From NCBI GenBank assembly GCA_045613585.1, contig JAZLBG010000119.1, forward strand, positions 1-54,301: a stretch of 54,301 bases of DNA, read 5' to 3'. Position numbers and translations under genes: made by a program. Every line of letters begins with the position of its first letter. Positions within the stretch are counted from its first letter, which is position 1. The stretch comes from Fimenecus sp045613585. GTDB taxonomy: Bacteria > Bacillota > Clostridia > Oscillospirales > Acutalibacteraceae. The notes below the pieces were generated by a model that saw only the letters and a program-made list of their open reading frames with translations, made no database searches and was not told the origin of the DNA. This document shows positions 17,464 through 26,029 of the stretch, piece after piece.

Positions 17464-17658
17464 AATTTGAGTTTGTCTAACTCTTTACCCCCTTCCGTCA
17501 CTCGCTTTGCTCGTGCCACCTTCCCCTCGGTGGGGGAAGGCTAGATTGGGCTCCACCCTTGAGGGGGAGCTGTCGCGAAGCGACTGAGGGGGGATAATAG
17601 CAACGCAGTTCCGAAATTTTGCACTTTGCATTCTGTTCGACAAACTCCAATTTATCAA
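17464..17658. repeat. Mosaic inverted-terminus element, copy D
   Basis: Left AATTTGAGTTTGTCTAACTC, right GACAAACTCCAATTTATC. The interior modules differ from A-C: CCTTCCCCTCGGTGGGGGAAGG, then CTCCACCCTTGAGGGGGAG, a GTCGCGAAGCGAC stem, and a tail (GCAACGCAGTTCC ... GCACTTTGCATTCTG) shared only with copy E. It sits exactly between the two convergent terminators at 17432 and 17664. Confidence 0.75.
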
Positions 17659-17663
17659 ATTGA

Positions 17664-17697
17664 CAATAAAAAACCACTCTCGAAACGAGAGTGGTTA
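17664..17697 (-). terminator. Terminator of the minus-strand cpsB-like operon
   Basis: AACCACTCTCG, loop, CGAGAGTGGTT. Read on the minus strand it is followed by TTTTTTATT. Confidence 0.9.
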
Positions 17698-17700
17698 TCT

Positions 17701-18420
17701 TTATATGCTTTCATCAGCAATAACTTTTTGTGGGTTTGTTTTTATACATTTCATAAAAATGTCGTGGTCGATTTCATAAGGCAATTCACGAACTTTTTCT
17801 TTTGTTCTGGTGTGACGATATTTCAATTCGTGAGCATCTGTGCCAATAAGTTGTGCAAATCCGCGACAAACCAAATCCACAGATAATTCTTGTGCAGTGC
17901 CACCATTTTTGCCTATAAGACTATCAATATTCACCTGAAAAACAACGTCTCTGTCAAGTAATTCATCAATAATATTAAGATTACGATGGATTTCAAAATA
18001 TCTTTCAGGGTGAGCAAGAATTGGTGTGTAGCCTCTTTCAATAAGCTCGTCAATCCATAGTAATCCTCGATTTATATTAAATGGCCCTAACGGAAATTCA
18101 CAAAGCATATATCGGGAATTGTTTATTGCAAGGTCATCAAGGTTGTTAGCTTTTAAAATACCTTCACTTAAAAATAACTCTGCACCGCTTAAAATTTTTA
18201 ATGGTATATTTTCTTTTTCAAGAGTTTTGCGAAGTTTTTCAATTTTATAATCGCGCAGGTCAAGAAATTCGTCAATATGGTTGTAATCTGCAAAGTGTGG
18301 AGTTACAACCATAGTTTCATAACCATTTTCATAAGCGTCACGACACATTTCAACAGAAGTGTCAAGGTCATGAGCACCATCGTCAATATTAAAAAGTATA
18401 TGGTTGTGAATATCAATCAT
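17701..18420 (-). CDS. CpsB/YwqE-type PHP-domain tyrosine phosphatase
   Basis: 239 residues. The PHP metal-binding signature is complete: DIHNH (H5, H7), DDGA, VTPHF, GAEL, LAHPERY and GTDAHELKYRHT. Metal-dependent phosphatases of this kind dephosphorylate bacterial tyrosine kinases that control capsule or exopolysaccharide synthesis. No tyrosine kinase or polysaccharide cluster is adjacent in this window. The start overlaps the end of the AI-2E family gene by 8 bases, so the two are translationally coupled. Confidence 0.9.
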   Translation of the reverse strand: MIDIHNHILFNIDDGAHDLDTSVEMCRDAYENGYETMVVTPHFADYNHIDEFLDLRDYKIEKLRKTLEKENIPLKILSGAELFLSEGILKANNLDDLAINNSRYMLCEFPLGPFNINRGLLWIDELIERGYTPILAHPERYFEIHRNLNIIDELLDRDVVFQVNIDSLIGKNGGTAQELSVDLVCRGFAQLIGTDAHELKYRHTRTKEKVRELPYEIDHDIFMKCIKTNPQKVIADESI

Positions 18421-19591
18421 TTTTTTGTGCTACCTCAACTTTTTCTTCTAAATTTTCTTCATCTGTGAAGTGGAAAATGTGAATTATACCCTCATCGTTA
18501 AGAAGTTTAAGCATAACAATTGTTATTGGCAAAATGAAAATACCAATTACGCCAAAAATCTGTGAACCAATAAACATTGAAACAATTGTAAGGAATGCAG
18601 GAATACCAAGTTGTGCAGCTACAAGCTTTGGCTCAATAATCTGACGGATTACAGTAATACAAGCATAAATTACAATAAGACCAATTGCCAATGGGTAGTT
18701 TGCATTAAGAAGTGAGAAAACAGCCCAAGGAATAAGCACGGTACCAGTACCTAAAACGGGTACAATATCAATAATTGCAGTAAGAATTGCAATTACAAAA
18801 ATATAGCCACTGTCATAAACACCCATAAGTGTTAAAAGGAAAAGTCCTAATGAAAGCTCGCAGAATGTAATTGTAATGATTATGCCATAAGCCTTTGCCA
18901 TCTTACCAAGAGATGGGAACAAAAGTCTTTTTGCACGAACAATTTTTGTGCGTGTGTCAGGTTGGAAAAATCCGAGAACAAGACGCTTAACAGATTCGAA
19001 ATCTGCTGTCATAAAGCAACAAGCTACAATTGCAACCACTATTGAAACGAGTGTTGTAGGAATTTGCTTTGCAGTATTCCAGATTCCCATAAGTGGAGTT
19101 GAAAGCACAGACAAATCAATACTTGTAGAAGGCTCGTTTGGTGTTATGGTAGGCGATGTGAGCATTGAAAGCTTTTCACGTACAAAATCCATAACAGTTG
19201 TTTCTAATTTTTCAGGTAAAAATCCAACTGCGTTTGCAATATAACCCTCAACTTTATTAACAAGTGCAGGAATATCTTCAAACTCAATCATAAGATATTG
19301 GAAAAAACCTTTGAATTCAGAGCCTATCCAAATTACAAGAAGCACAAGTGCTGAAATTACAACTGCAAATCCAAAAAGCACAGATAATGCAGAAACAAGA
19401 CCTTTTTTAAGTGGTGTTTTCTTGCAAATAAAATTAACAGGCTTTTGCAAAATCATTGCTGCAACTACTGCACATAAAATTGGTAAGATTGTTCCAAAAG
19501 CAAACTTAAAGAACAAATAGAAAAGTGCAATAAGAATAACAGTGTAAACAACATTAATTATAAATTTTCTCTTTTTTTCTGTACTTGTCAT
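18413..19591 (-). CDS. AI-2E family (PerM/YdbI-like) membrane transporter
   Basis: 392 residues with about eight hydrophobic segments: near 12-50 and 65-95, a soluble stretch about 100-170, then about 175-200, 245-285 and 290-375. It has the family pattern near the C-terminus (DIVPVLGTG, IEPKLVAAQLGIPAFLTIVSMFIG). The family has been linked to AI-2 export and to Na+/H+ antiport, so the substrate is open. GGAG precedes the ATG. It is the first gene of a two-gene operon with the phosphatase. Confidence 0.9.
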   Translation of the reverse strand: MTSTEKKRKFIINVVYTVILIALFYLFFKFAFGTILPILCAVVAAMILQKPVNFICKKTPLKKGLVSALSVLFGFAVVISALVLLVIWIGSEFKGFFQYLMIEFEDIPALVNKVEGYIANAVGFLPEKLETTVMDFVREKLSMLTSPTITPNEPSTSIDLSVLSTPLMGIWNTAKQIPTTLVSIVVAIVACCFMTADFESVKRLVLGFFQPDTRTKIVRAKRLLFPSLGKMAKAYGIIITITFCELSLGLFLLTLMGVYDSGYIFVIAILTAIIDIVPVLGTGTVLIPWAVFSLLNANYPLAIGLIVIYACITVIRQIIEPKLVAAQLGIPAFLTIVSMFIGSQIFGVIGIFILPITIVMLKLLNDEGIIHIFHFTDEENLEEKVEVAQKND

Positions 19592-19629
19592 ATTTCTCTA
19601 TCTCCAGAATAAAATAATATCTAAATAAT

Positions 19630-19658
19630 ATAATAAACCATTTTTCTTTAAGTATCAA
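19630..19658 (-). promoter_or_regulatory. Promoter of the AI-2E/phosphatase operon
   Basis: Read on the minus strand: TTGATA, 17 bases, TATTAT, about 40 bases before the start codon. Confidence 0.65.
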
Positions 19659-19694
19659 TTAAAAAGTAATAATTTTGTGTAAATTTTTCTAAAA

Positions 19695-19763
19695 ATACCA
19701 TAAAAATTTTTATAAATATATGGTATATTACCCCTTTATTATCTTGGCGTTTTGTGATAGAAT
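19695..19763 (+). promoter_or_regulatory. Possible hom promoter and operator-like inverted repeat
   Basis: The inverted repeat ATACCATA (19695-19702) / TATGGTAT (19719-19726) surrounds AT-only DNA. Downstream, TAGAAT (19758-19763) has TG at -15 (extended -10), but the -35 region (TTTATT) is weak. The combination suits a regulated promoter for hom-lysC. No lysine riboswitch is present. Confidence 0.4.
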
Positions 19764-19830
19764 ATCTAAAAGTATTTTTTAATGTGATTTATTATACCTT
19801 TTTGCAGAATGGTTAAGGATGTGAATTATA

Positions 19831-21069
19831 ATGTATGTTGCAGTTATGGGCTATGGAACAGTCGGCTCAGGCGTAGTTGAGGTGCTTACAAAAAATCACG
19901 ATAGCATCGTTAAAAGAAGCACACAGAAAGAAATGGAAGTTAAATACATTCTCGATTTGAGAGATTTCCCAGGGGACCCTCACGAGGATAAAATGATAAA
20001 GGACTTTAACATTATTCTCAATGACGATGATGTTAAGGTTGTTGTTGAAACAATGGGTGGACTTCACCCTGCTTACGAGTTTGTTTCATCTTGCCTTAAA
20101 GCGGGTAAGAGTGTTGTAACATCAAACAAGGAACTCGTTGCAGCAAAGGGTTGTGAACTTTTACAGTTTGCAGCTGAAAACAATGTAAACTTCTTGTTCG
20201 AGGCATCTGTTGGTGGCGGTATTCCAATTATCCGTCCTATTTCACAGTGTCTTGCAGCAAATGAAATTGATGAAATCGCAGGTATCCTTAACGGCACAAC
20301 AAACTTTATTCTTACAATGATGATTGAAAAGAATATGAGCTTTGAAGATGCTCTTAAACTTGCTCAGGACAACGGCTATGCAGAAAAGGACCCAACAGCG
20401 GACGTTGAAGGTCATGATGCTTGCAGAAAGATTTGTATTCTTGCATCTCTCTGCTTTGGCAAACACGTTTACCCTGATTCAGTTTATACAGAAGGAATTA
20501 CAAAAATTACTCTTGATGACGTTGCATATATCGGTGCATTCGGTGGTGTGATTAAACTTCTTGGTCGTGCAAAGAGAATGGACGACGGAAAGATTTTTGC
20601 TATCGTTTCTCCTGCAATCGTTTTGAATGGCAGTCAGTTGGCAAGTGTTAACGATGTTTTCAATGCAATTCTTGTTCGTGGTGACGCAACAGGTGATGTT
20701 GTATTCTACGGAAAGGGTGCAGGTAAACTTCCAACAGCTTCAGCGGTTGTGGCGGACGTTATTGACTGTGCAAGAAATATGGACAGAAAGAAACCTATCG
20801 GCTGGGGTGAAGCAGAAGAGAATTATGTAGTTGACTACAAGTCAGCGGTTAACCCTCTTTACATCCGTGCTGAGGTTACAGATAAAGCAAATGCATTACA
20901 GGATGTTGTTGCTACTATCGGTAAAGTTCAGGTGCTTGAATTTGCAGGTTGCAAATCAAACGAACTTGCTTTTGTAACATCTGCTATGGCAGAAGGTGAG
21001 CTTACAGAAAAGCTTAATACTATTTCTTCAATCAGCATAAAATCTCTTATCAGAGTTACTGATTATTAA
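19831..21069 (+). CDS. hom: Homoserine dehydrogenase
   Basis: 412 residues. The N-terminal nucleotide-binding fold has GYGTVGSGV (residues 7-15). The catalytic domain includes ILNGTTNFILT and the motif YAEKDPTADVEGHDACRK. A C-terminal ACT domain (about 330-412) is typical for threonine-sensitive forms. It reduces aspartate semialdehyde to homoserine for threonine and methionine synthesis. lysC follows after 31 bases; no asd is nearby. Confidence 0.96.
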   Translation: MYVAVMGYGTVGSGVVEVLTKNHDSIVKRSTQKEMEVKYILDLRDFPGDPHEDKMIKDFNIILNDDDVKVVVETMGGLHPAYEFVSSCLKAGKSVVTSNKELVAAKGCELLQFAAENNVNFLFEASVGGGIPIIRPISQCLAANEIDEIAGILNGTTNFILTMMIEKNMSFEDALKLAQDNGYAEKDPTADVEGHDACRKICILASLCFGKHVYPDSVYTEGITKITLDDVAYIGAFGGVIKLLGRAKRMDDGKIFAIVSPAIVLNGSQLASVNDVFNAILVRGDATGDVVFYGKGAGKLPTASAVVADVIDCARNMDRKKPIGWGEAEENYVVDYKSAVNPLYIRAEVTDKANALQDVVATIGKVQVLEFAGCKSNELAFVTSAMAEGELTEKLNTISSISIKSLIRVTDY

Positions 21070-21100
21070 AATTAAAAAATAACCTTTACAGGAGGCACAT

Positions 21101-22309
21101 ATGGGACTTATAGTTCAGAAATTCGGCGGCTCAAGTGTTCGTGACGCTGAAAGAGTAATGAATGTTGCTCAGATTGTTACTGATACTTACCGTGCAGGTA
21201 ACGACGTTGTTGTTGTAGTATCAGCACAGGGCGACACAACAGACGATTTAATTGAAAAAGCTTATGAAATCAATAGTAAGCCATCAAAAAGAGAAATGGA
21301 TATGCTTATGGCATCAGGCGAGCAGATTTCAATTGCACTTCTTGCTATGGCATGTGAAAAATTAGGTTGCCCAGCAGTTTCACTTCTCGGCTGGCAGGCA
21401 GGTTTTAATACAAGCTCTGCTTATGGTACTGCTCGTATTAAGAATGTTAAAACTGACAGACTTCGTTCAGAAATTGACCGTCATAACATTGTTGTTGTGG
21501 CAGGTTTCCAAGGCCTTAATAAATATGATGACCTTACAACTCTTGGTCGTGGCGGTAGTGATACAAGTGCAGTTGCAATTGCAGCAGCTCTTCGTGCAGA
21601 CCGTTGCCAGATTTTCACAGACGTTGAAGGTGTTTATACAGCAGACCCTAGAAAAGTTGAAAATGCAAAGAAACTTCAGGAAATCACTTATGATGAAATG
21701 CTTGAACTTGCAACTTTAGGTGCACAGGTATTAAACAATCGTTCAGTTGAAATGGCTAAAAAATATAATGTTGAATTAGAAGTTCTCTCAAGTCTTAAGA
21801 GAGTTCCGGGTACAATCGTTAAGGAGGTTACCAAAATGGAAAAAATGCTTATCAGAGGTGTTACAAAAGATACAGACGTAGCACGTATTTCAGTTACAAA
21901 AATTCCTAACACACCAGGTGTTGCTTTCAAACTTTTCGACGCTCTTGCAAAACGCAAGATTAATGTTGATATTATTTTACAATCAATTGGTCGCGATAGC
22001 ACAAAAGACATTACATTCACAGTTGCAAAAGGTAATGCTGACGAAACAGTTGAATGCGTAAAGAACATTTTTGATATTGAAGAAAAAGATATTATTTGTG
22101 ATACATCAGTTGCTAAAATTTCAATCGTTGGTGCAGGTATGGAATCTCACCCAGGAACAGCTTCAAAAATGTTTGAGGCTCTCTACGAGCGCGACATCAA
22201 CATTGATATGATTGCGACAAGTGAAATTAAAATTTCAGTTCTTATCAACCTTGAAGATGCTGACCGTGCAGTTAGTGCAATTCATAAAGCATTCTTCCCA
22301 GCGGAATAA
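21101..22309 (+). CDS. lysC: Aspartokinase, alpha subunit (full length)
   Basis: 402 residues. The kinase domain opens with KFGGSSV and contains the family motifs GRGGSDTSA and FTDVEGVYTADPR. Two C-terminal ACT domains (about 250-402) bind the feedback amino acid. It phosphorylates aspartate, the first step toward lysine, threonine, methionine and diaminopimelate. The ribosome binding site is AGGAGG, 7 bases before ATG. The gene contains a second, in-frame start for a regulatory subunit (see 21836). It shares a transcript with hom and ends at the terminator at 22318. Confidence 0.96.
   Translation: MGLIVQKFGGSSVRDAERVMNVAQIVTDTYRAGNDVVVVVSAQGDTTDDLIEKAYEINSKPSKREMDMLMASGEQISIALLAMACEKLGCPAVSLLGWQAGFNTSSAYGTARIKNVKTDRLRSEIDRHNIVVVAGFQGLNKYDDLTTLGRGGSDTSAVAIAAALRADRCQIFTDVEGVYTADPRKVENAKKLQEITYDEMLELATLGAQVLNNRSVEMAKKYNVELEVLSSLKRVPGTIVKEVTKMEKMLIRGVTKDTDVARISVTKIPNTPGVAFKLFDALAKRKINVDIILQSIGRDSTKDITFTVAKGNADETVECVKNIFDIEEKDIICDTSVAKISIVGAGMESHPGTASKMFEALYERDINIDMIATSEIKISVLINLEDADRAVSAIHKAFFPAE
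21836..22309 (+). CDS. lysC: Aspartokinase beta subunit from an internal start
   Basis: Inside lysC and in frame, a perfect AAGGAGG (21821-21827) lies 8 bases before ATG 21836. This would give a 157-residue product consisting of the two ACT domains alone. Bacillus aspartokinase II is an alpha2/beta2 enzyme whose beta chain is made from just such an internal start. The spacing and position match, so separate translation of the regulatory chain is likely here. Confidence 0.72.
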   Translation: MEKMLIRGVTKDTDVARISVTKIPNTPGVAFKLFDALAKRKINVDIILQSIGRDSTKDITFTVAKGNADETVECVKNIFDIEEKDIICDTSVAKISIVGAGMESHPGTASKMFEALYERDINIDMIATSEIKISVLINLEDADRAVSAIHKAFFPAE

Positions 22310-22317
22310 TTGTGCCT

Positions 22318-22351
22318 AAAGAGAGAAACTTTCAATAGTTTCTCTCTGTTT
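22318..22351 (+). terminator. Rho-independent terminator after lysC
   Basis: GAGAGAAACT, loop TTCAAT, AGTTTCTCTC, then TGTTTTAT. Confidence 0.85.
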
Positions 22352-22392
22352 TATAAATTAAAAAGATTTTTATTGTGAAGGAGATATAAATT

Positions 22393-23853
22393 ATGACAGA
22401 CAAGTTTGTAAAAGAAGGTCTTACCTTTGATGACGTGCTTCTCATTCCTGCAGAAAGCGACGTTCTTCCAAGTGATGTTGATATTTCAACTCAGCTTACA
22501 AAGAATATTAAGTTAAACACACCAGTAATCACAGCAGCTATGGATACTGTTACTGAAAGTAATATGGCTATTGCTATTGCTCGTGAAGGTGGCGTTGGTA
22601 TTATTCACAAGAATATGTCAATCGAAGCTCAAAAAGCTCAGGTTGATAAGGTTAAGAGAAGTGAAAATGGTGTTATTAACAACCCATTCTTCTTATCTCC
22701 TGAAAATACAGTACAGGAAGCAGATAACCTTATGCACCGTTATAAGATTTCAGGTGTTCCTGTATGTGATGAAAACGGCAAACTTGTTGGTATTCTCACA
22801 AACCGTGATATGAGATTTATTGCTGATTACAGCGGTAAAATCAAAGACTTTATGACAAGCAATGGTCTTGTTACTGCTCCTGTTGGAACAAACCATGACG
22901 AAGCAAAGAAAATTCTTATGCAACATAAAATTGAAAAGCTTCCACTTGTTGACGAAAACGGTTTCCTTAAAGGTCTTATCACAATTAAAGATATTGAAAA
23001 AGCAGTTAAATATCCAAACTCTGCTCGTGACTCAATGGGTCGTCTTCTTTGTGGTGCTGCAGTTGGTGCTACAGCAGACGTACTTGACCGTGTAGCGGCT
23101 CTTGTTGAAGCAGGTGTTGATATTATCACTCTCGACTCTGCACATGGTCATAGCCACGGAATTATCAATGCTGTTGCTAAAGTTAAAGCAGCATACCCTG
23201 ACCTTTCACTTATTGCAGGTAACATTGCAACTGCAGAAGCAACAAAGGCTCTTATTGATGCAGGTGCAGACTGTGTTAAGGTTGGTATCGGCCCTGGTTC
23301 AATCTGTACAACTCGTGTTGTTGCAGGTATTGGTGTTCCACAGATTACAGCTGTTTATGATTCAGCAAACGAAGCAGCAAAACATGGTATTACAGTAATT
23401 GCTGACGGTGGTATCAAATACTCAGGTGAAATCGTTAAAGCTATTGCTGCAGGTGCTTCAGCTATTATGGTTGGCTCACTTGTTGCAGGTTGTGAAGAGT
23501 CACCAGGTGAAAGCGAAATTTACCAAGGTCGTCAGTTCAAAGTTTATCGTGGTATGGGTAGTATTGCTGCTATGAACAATGGTTCAAAAGACAGATACTT
23601 CCAGGCTAACAACAAGAAACTTGTTCCAGAAGGCGTTGAAGGTCGTGTTCCTTACAAGGGTCTTCTTTCAGATACAATTTATCAGCTTATGGGTGGTCTT
23701 AAAGCTGGTATGGGTTACTGCGGTTGTGCAACAATTGACGAACTTAAAACAAAGACTAAGTTTATCAGAATTACAAACGCAGGTCTTAAGGAGAGCCATC
23801 CTCATGACGTTTATATTACTAAGGAAGCTCCTAACTACTCAGGAAATATATAA
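22393..23853 (+). CDS. guaB: Inosine-5'-monophosphate dehydrogenase
   Basis: 486 residues, typical length. TIM barrel interrupted by a pair of CBS domains (about 95-205, FFLSPENTVQEADNLM to KGLITIKDIEKAV). The active-site loop is GPGSICTTRVV, with catalytic Cys305. It oxidises IMP to XMP, the committed step of guanine nucleotide synthesis. AAGGAG lies 9 bases before the ATG. No purine riboswitch is visible in the short upstream gap. glyA follows after 18 bases. Confidence 0.97.
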   Translation: MTDKFVKEGLTFDDVLLIPAESDVLPSDVDISTQLTKNIKLNTPVITAAMDTVTESNMAIAIAREGGVGIIHKNMSIEAQKAQVDKVKRSENGVINNPFFLSPENTVQEADNLMHRYKISGVPVCDENGKLVGILTNRDMRFIADYSGKIKDFMTSNGLVTAPVGTNHDEAKKILMQHKIEKLPLVDENGFLKGLITIKDIEKAVKYPNSARDSMGRLLCGAAVGATADVLDRVAALVEAGVDIITLDSAHGHSHGIINAVAKVKAAYPDLSLIAGNIATAEATKALIDAGADCVKVGIGPGSICTTRVVAGIGVPQITAVYDSANEAAKHGITVIADGGIKYSGEIVKAIAAGASAIMVGSLVAGCEESPGESEIYQGRQFKVYRGMGSIAAMNNGSKDRYFQANNKKLVPEGVEGRVPYKGLLSDTIYQLMGGLKAGMGYCGCATIDELKTKTKFIRITNAGLKESHPHDVYITKEAPNYSGNI

Positions 23854-23871
23854 GTTAAGGAAATTAAGGTT

Positions 23872-25125
23872 ATGTTTGATAATTTAATTGATTCAATTGG
23901 ATTTATTAATAATACTGACCCTGAAGTAGCTGCGGCTATGGGTCTTGAACTTAAAAGACAGCGCGAAAATCTTGAGCTTATTGCAAGTGAAAACATTGTT
24001 TCACCTGCAGTTATGGCTGCTATGGGTAGCGTTCTTACAAATAAATACGCTGAAGGTTACCCAGGAAAAAGATATTATGGTGGTTGTCAACATGTTGATA
24101 TCGTAGAAGATATTGCTCGTGACCGTCTTAAGAAACTTTTCGGTGCAAACTATGCTAATGTTCAGCCACACTCAGGTGCTCAGGCTAATATGGCGGTTTA
24201 TTTTGCACTTATTCAGCCAGGCGATACAGTTATGGGTATGAATCTTGCAGAAGGTGGTCATTTAACACATGGTTCACCTGTTAATATGTCAGGTAAATAC
24301 TATAACTTCGTGCCTTATGGTGTTGATGAAAATGGTTTCCTCGACTACGATGCTTTTGAAAAGAAAGCAAAGGAATGTCAGCCAAAGCTCATTGTTGCAG
24401 GTGCATCTGCATATCCAAGAACAATTGACTTTGAAAGAATGGCAAATATCGCACATAGCGTTGGTGCTTATTTCATGGTTGATATGGCTCATATTGCAGG
24501 TCTTGTTGCAGCGGGTCTTCATCCATCTCCAGTGCCATATGCAGATGTTGTTACATCAACAACTCATAAGACTCTCCGTGGTCCTCGTGGTGGTATTATT
24601 CTTTGTAAAGATGAAGAATTTGGTATGCAGTTTAACAAGGCTATTTTCCCAGGTACACAGGGTGGTCCTTTAATGCATATTATTGCAGGTAAGGCAGTTT
24701 GCTTTGGTGAAGCATTAAGTGATGACTTCAAGGCATATCAGCAAAGAGTAATTGACAATGCAAAAGCTTTGGCAGAAGGTCTTGTAAAAAGAGGAATTAA
24801 TCTTGTTTCAGGCGGAACAGATAATCACCTTATGCTTGTTGACCTTCGTTCAGTTGGTATTACAGGTAAAGAGCTTGAACACAGACTTGACGAAGTGCAT
24901 ATTACTGCAAATAAAAATGCTATTCCTAATGACCCTGAAAAACCATTCGTAACAAGTGGTGTAAGAATTGGTACACCTGCTGTTACAACAAGAGGTTTGG
25001 GAGTAGAAGATATGGATAAAATTGCAGAGTTTATCTATCTTGCTGCTACTGATTTTGAAAATCAGAAAGAATACATCACAAATGGTGTAGCAGAAATCTG
25101 CAAAAAGTATCCGTTATACGAATAA
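23872..25125 (+). CDS. glyA: Serine hydroxymethyltransferase
   Basis: 417 residues, a complete fold-type I PLP enzyme. The motifs are ELIASENIVSPAVMAAMGS, YPGKRYYGGC and the cofactor lysine in STTHKTLRGPRGG (K233). It converts serine and tetrahydrofolate to glycine and methylene-tetrahydrofolate, feeding purine synthesis, which fits its place after guaB. Confidence 0.97.
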   Translation: MFDNLIDSIGFINNTDPEVAAAMGLELKRQRENLELIASENIVSPAVMAAMGSVLTNKYAEGYPGKRYYGGCQHVDIVEDIARDRLKKLFGANYANVQPHSGAQANMAVYFALIQPGDTVMGMNLAEGGHLTHGSPVNMSGKYYNFVPYGVDENGFLDYDAFEKKAKECQPKLIVAGASAYPRTIDFERMANIAHSVGAYFMVDMAHIAGLVAAGLHPSPVPYADVVTSTTHKTLRGPRGGIILCKDEEFGMQFNKAIFPGTQGGPLMHIIAGKAVCFGEALSDDFKAYQQRVIDNAKALAEGLVKRGINLVSGGTDNHLMLVDLRSVGITGKELEHRLDEVHITANKNAIPNDPEKPFVTSGVRIGTPAVTTRGLGVEDMDKIAEFIYLAATDFENQKEYITNGVAEICKKYPLYE

Positions 25126-25134
25126 CAATAAAAG

Positions 25135-25171
25135 TCCCCACTGCATAGTATGTTAAAAATGCAGTGGGGGA
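25135..25171 (+). promoter_or_regulatory. 12-pair hairpin hiding the dapF ribosome binding site
   Basis: TCCCCACTGCAT (25135-25146) pairs perfectly with ATGCAGTGGGGA (25159-25171, one extra G). The GGGGGA that should bind the ribosome for the ATG at 25177 is the 3' arm of the stem. No U-run follows, so this is a translation-control hairpin rather than a terminator. Confidence 0.7.
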
Positions 25172-25176
25172 TTATA

Positions 25177-26004
25177 ATGAAATTTACCAAAATGCACGGA
25201 GCAGGAAATGACTATATTTACATTGACTGTTTTACGGAAAACATCTTGAATCCTGAAGATTTGTCAAAAATATTAAGTGAAAAACATTTTTCTATAGGTG
25301 CAGATGGTATAGTAATTATAAAACCATCTTTTGTAGCCGATTGCTTTATGGATATTTATAATGCAGATGGCTCAAGGGCAAAAATGTGTGGTAATGCGAT
25401 TCGTTGTGTTGCGAAATACATATATGATAACAAAATTAAAAAACCAGTTATAAAAATTGACACTTTAAGTGGTATAAAACTTGTTGAAATTTATACCGAA
25501 AACGGATTTGCAACGGGTGGCAAGGTAAATATGGGTAAGCCTGTATTTAATGGTCGGCAAATTCCTACACGATACGGTGACGGTATTGTAAAAAACAAAT
25601 TTTTGAGCATTGAAAATAACGATTATGAAACAACTTGTTTAAGTATGGGTAATCCCCATTGTGTAGTTTTTCATAAAGATATATATAAATTAGATTTAGA
25701 AAAAATCGGTCCGCTTTTTGAAAATCACGAAATGTTTCCTGAAAGAATTAACACTGAATTTGTAGAGATTGTTGATAAAAATAATCTTAAAATGCGAGTG
25801 TGGGAGCGTGGCAGTGGCGAAACATTGGCTTGTGGCACGGGCGCTTGTGCAGTTGCGGTTGCATCAATAGTCAACGGAATTTGTGAGAAAGATGAAGAGA
25901 TTAACATTCACACAAAAGGCGGAGTTTTAACAGTTAAATGGCATAAAAATGATAATGTTTATTTAAGTGGAAACGCGGTCAAAGTTTTTGACGGTGAAAT
26001 ATAA
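25177..26004 (+). CDS. dapF: Diaminopimelate epimerase
   Basis: 275 residues from ATG 25177; the ATG at 25150 lies in the loop of a stable hairpin and has no binding site. The family motifs are complete: HGAGNDYIYID, the first catalytic Cys in AKMCGNAIRC (C71), GNPHCVVF, ERGSGETLACGTGACA with the second catalytic Cys (C219). It converts LL- to meso-diaminopimelate for peptidoglycan and lysine. dapL follows with 25 bases between, so the two sequential enzymes of the aminotransferase route are paired. Confidence 0.96.
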   Translation: MKFTKMHGAGNDYIYIDCFTENILNPEDLSKILSEKHFSIGADGIVIIKPSFVADCFMDIYNADGSRAKMCGNAIRCVAKYIYDNKIKKPVIKIDTLSGIKLVEIYTENGFATGGKVNMGKPVFNGRQIPTRYGDGIVKNKFLSIENNDYETTCLSMGNPHCVVFHKDIYKLDLEKIGPLFENHEMFPERINTEFVEIVDKNNLKMRVWERGSGETLACGTGACAVAVASIVNGICEKDEEINIHTKGGVLTVKWHKNDNVYLSGNAVKVFDGEI

Positions 26005-26029
26005 AAAATCCATTGTTGGAGGGACAATT

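Noticed and set aside
17626..17886. Plus-strand 86-residue frame starting in element D
   Set aside because: It runs through the repeat end, a terminator and the antisense of the cpsB-like gene, without a ribosome binding site.
19592..19830. Lysine riboswitch upstream of hom-lysC
   Set aside because: The region is AT-rich with one palindrome only; none of the long conserved lysine-riboswitch helices can be drawn.
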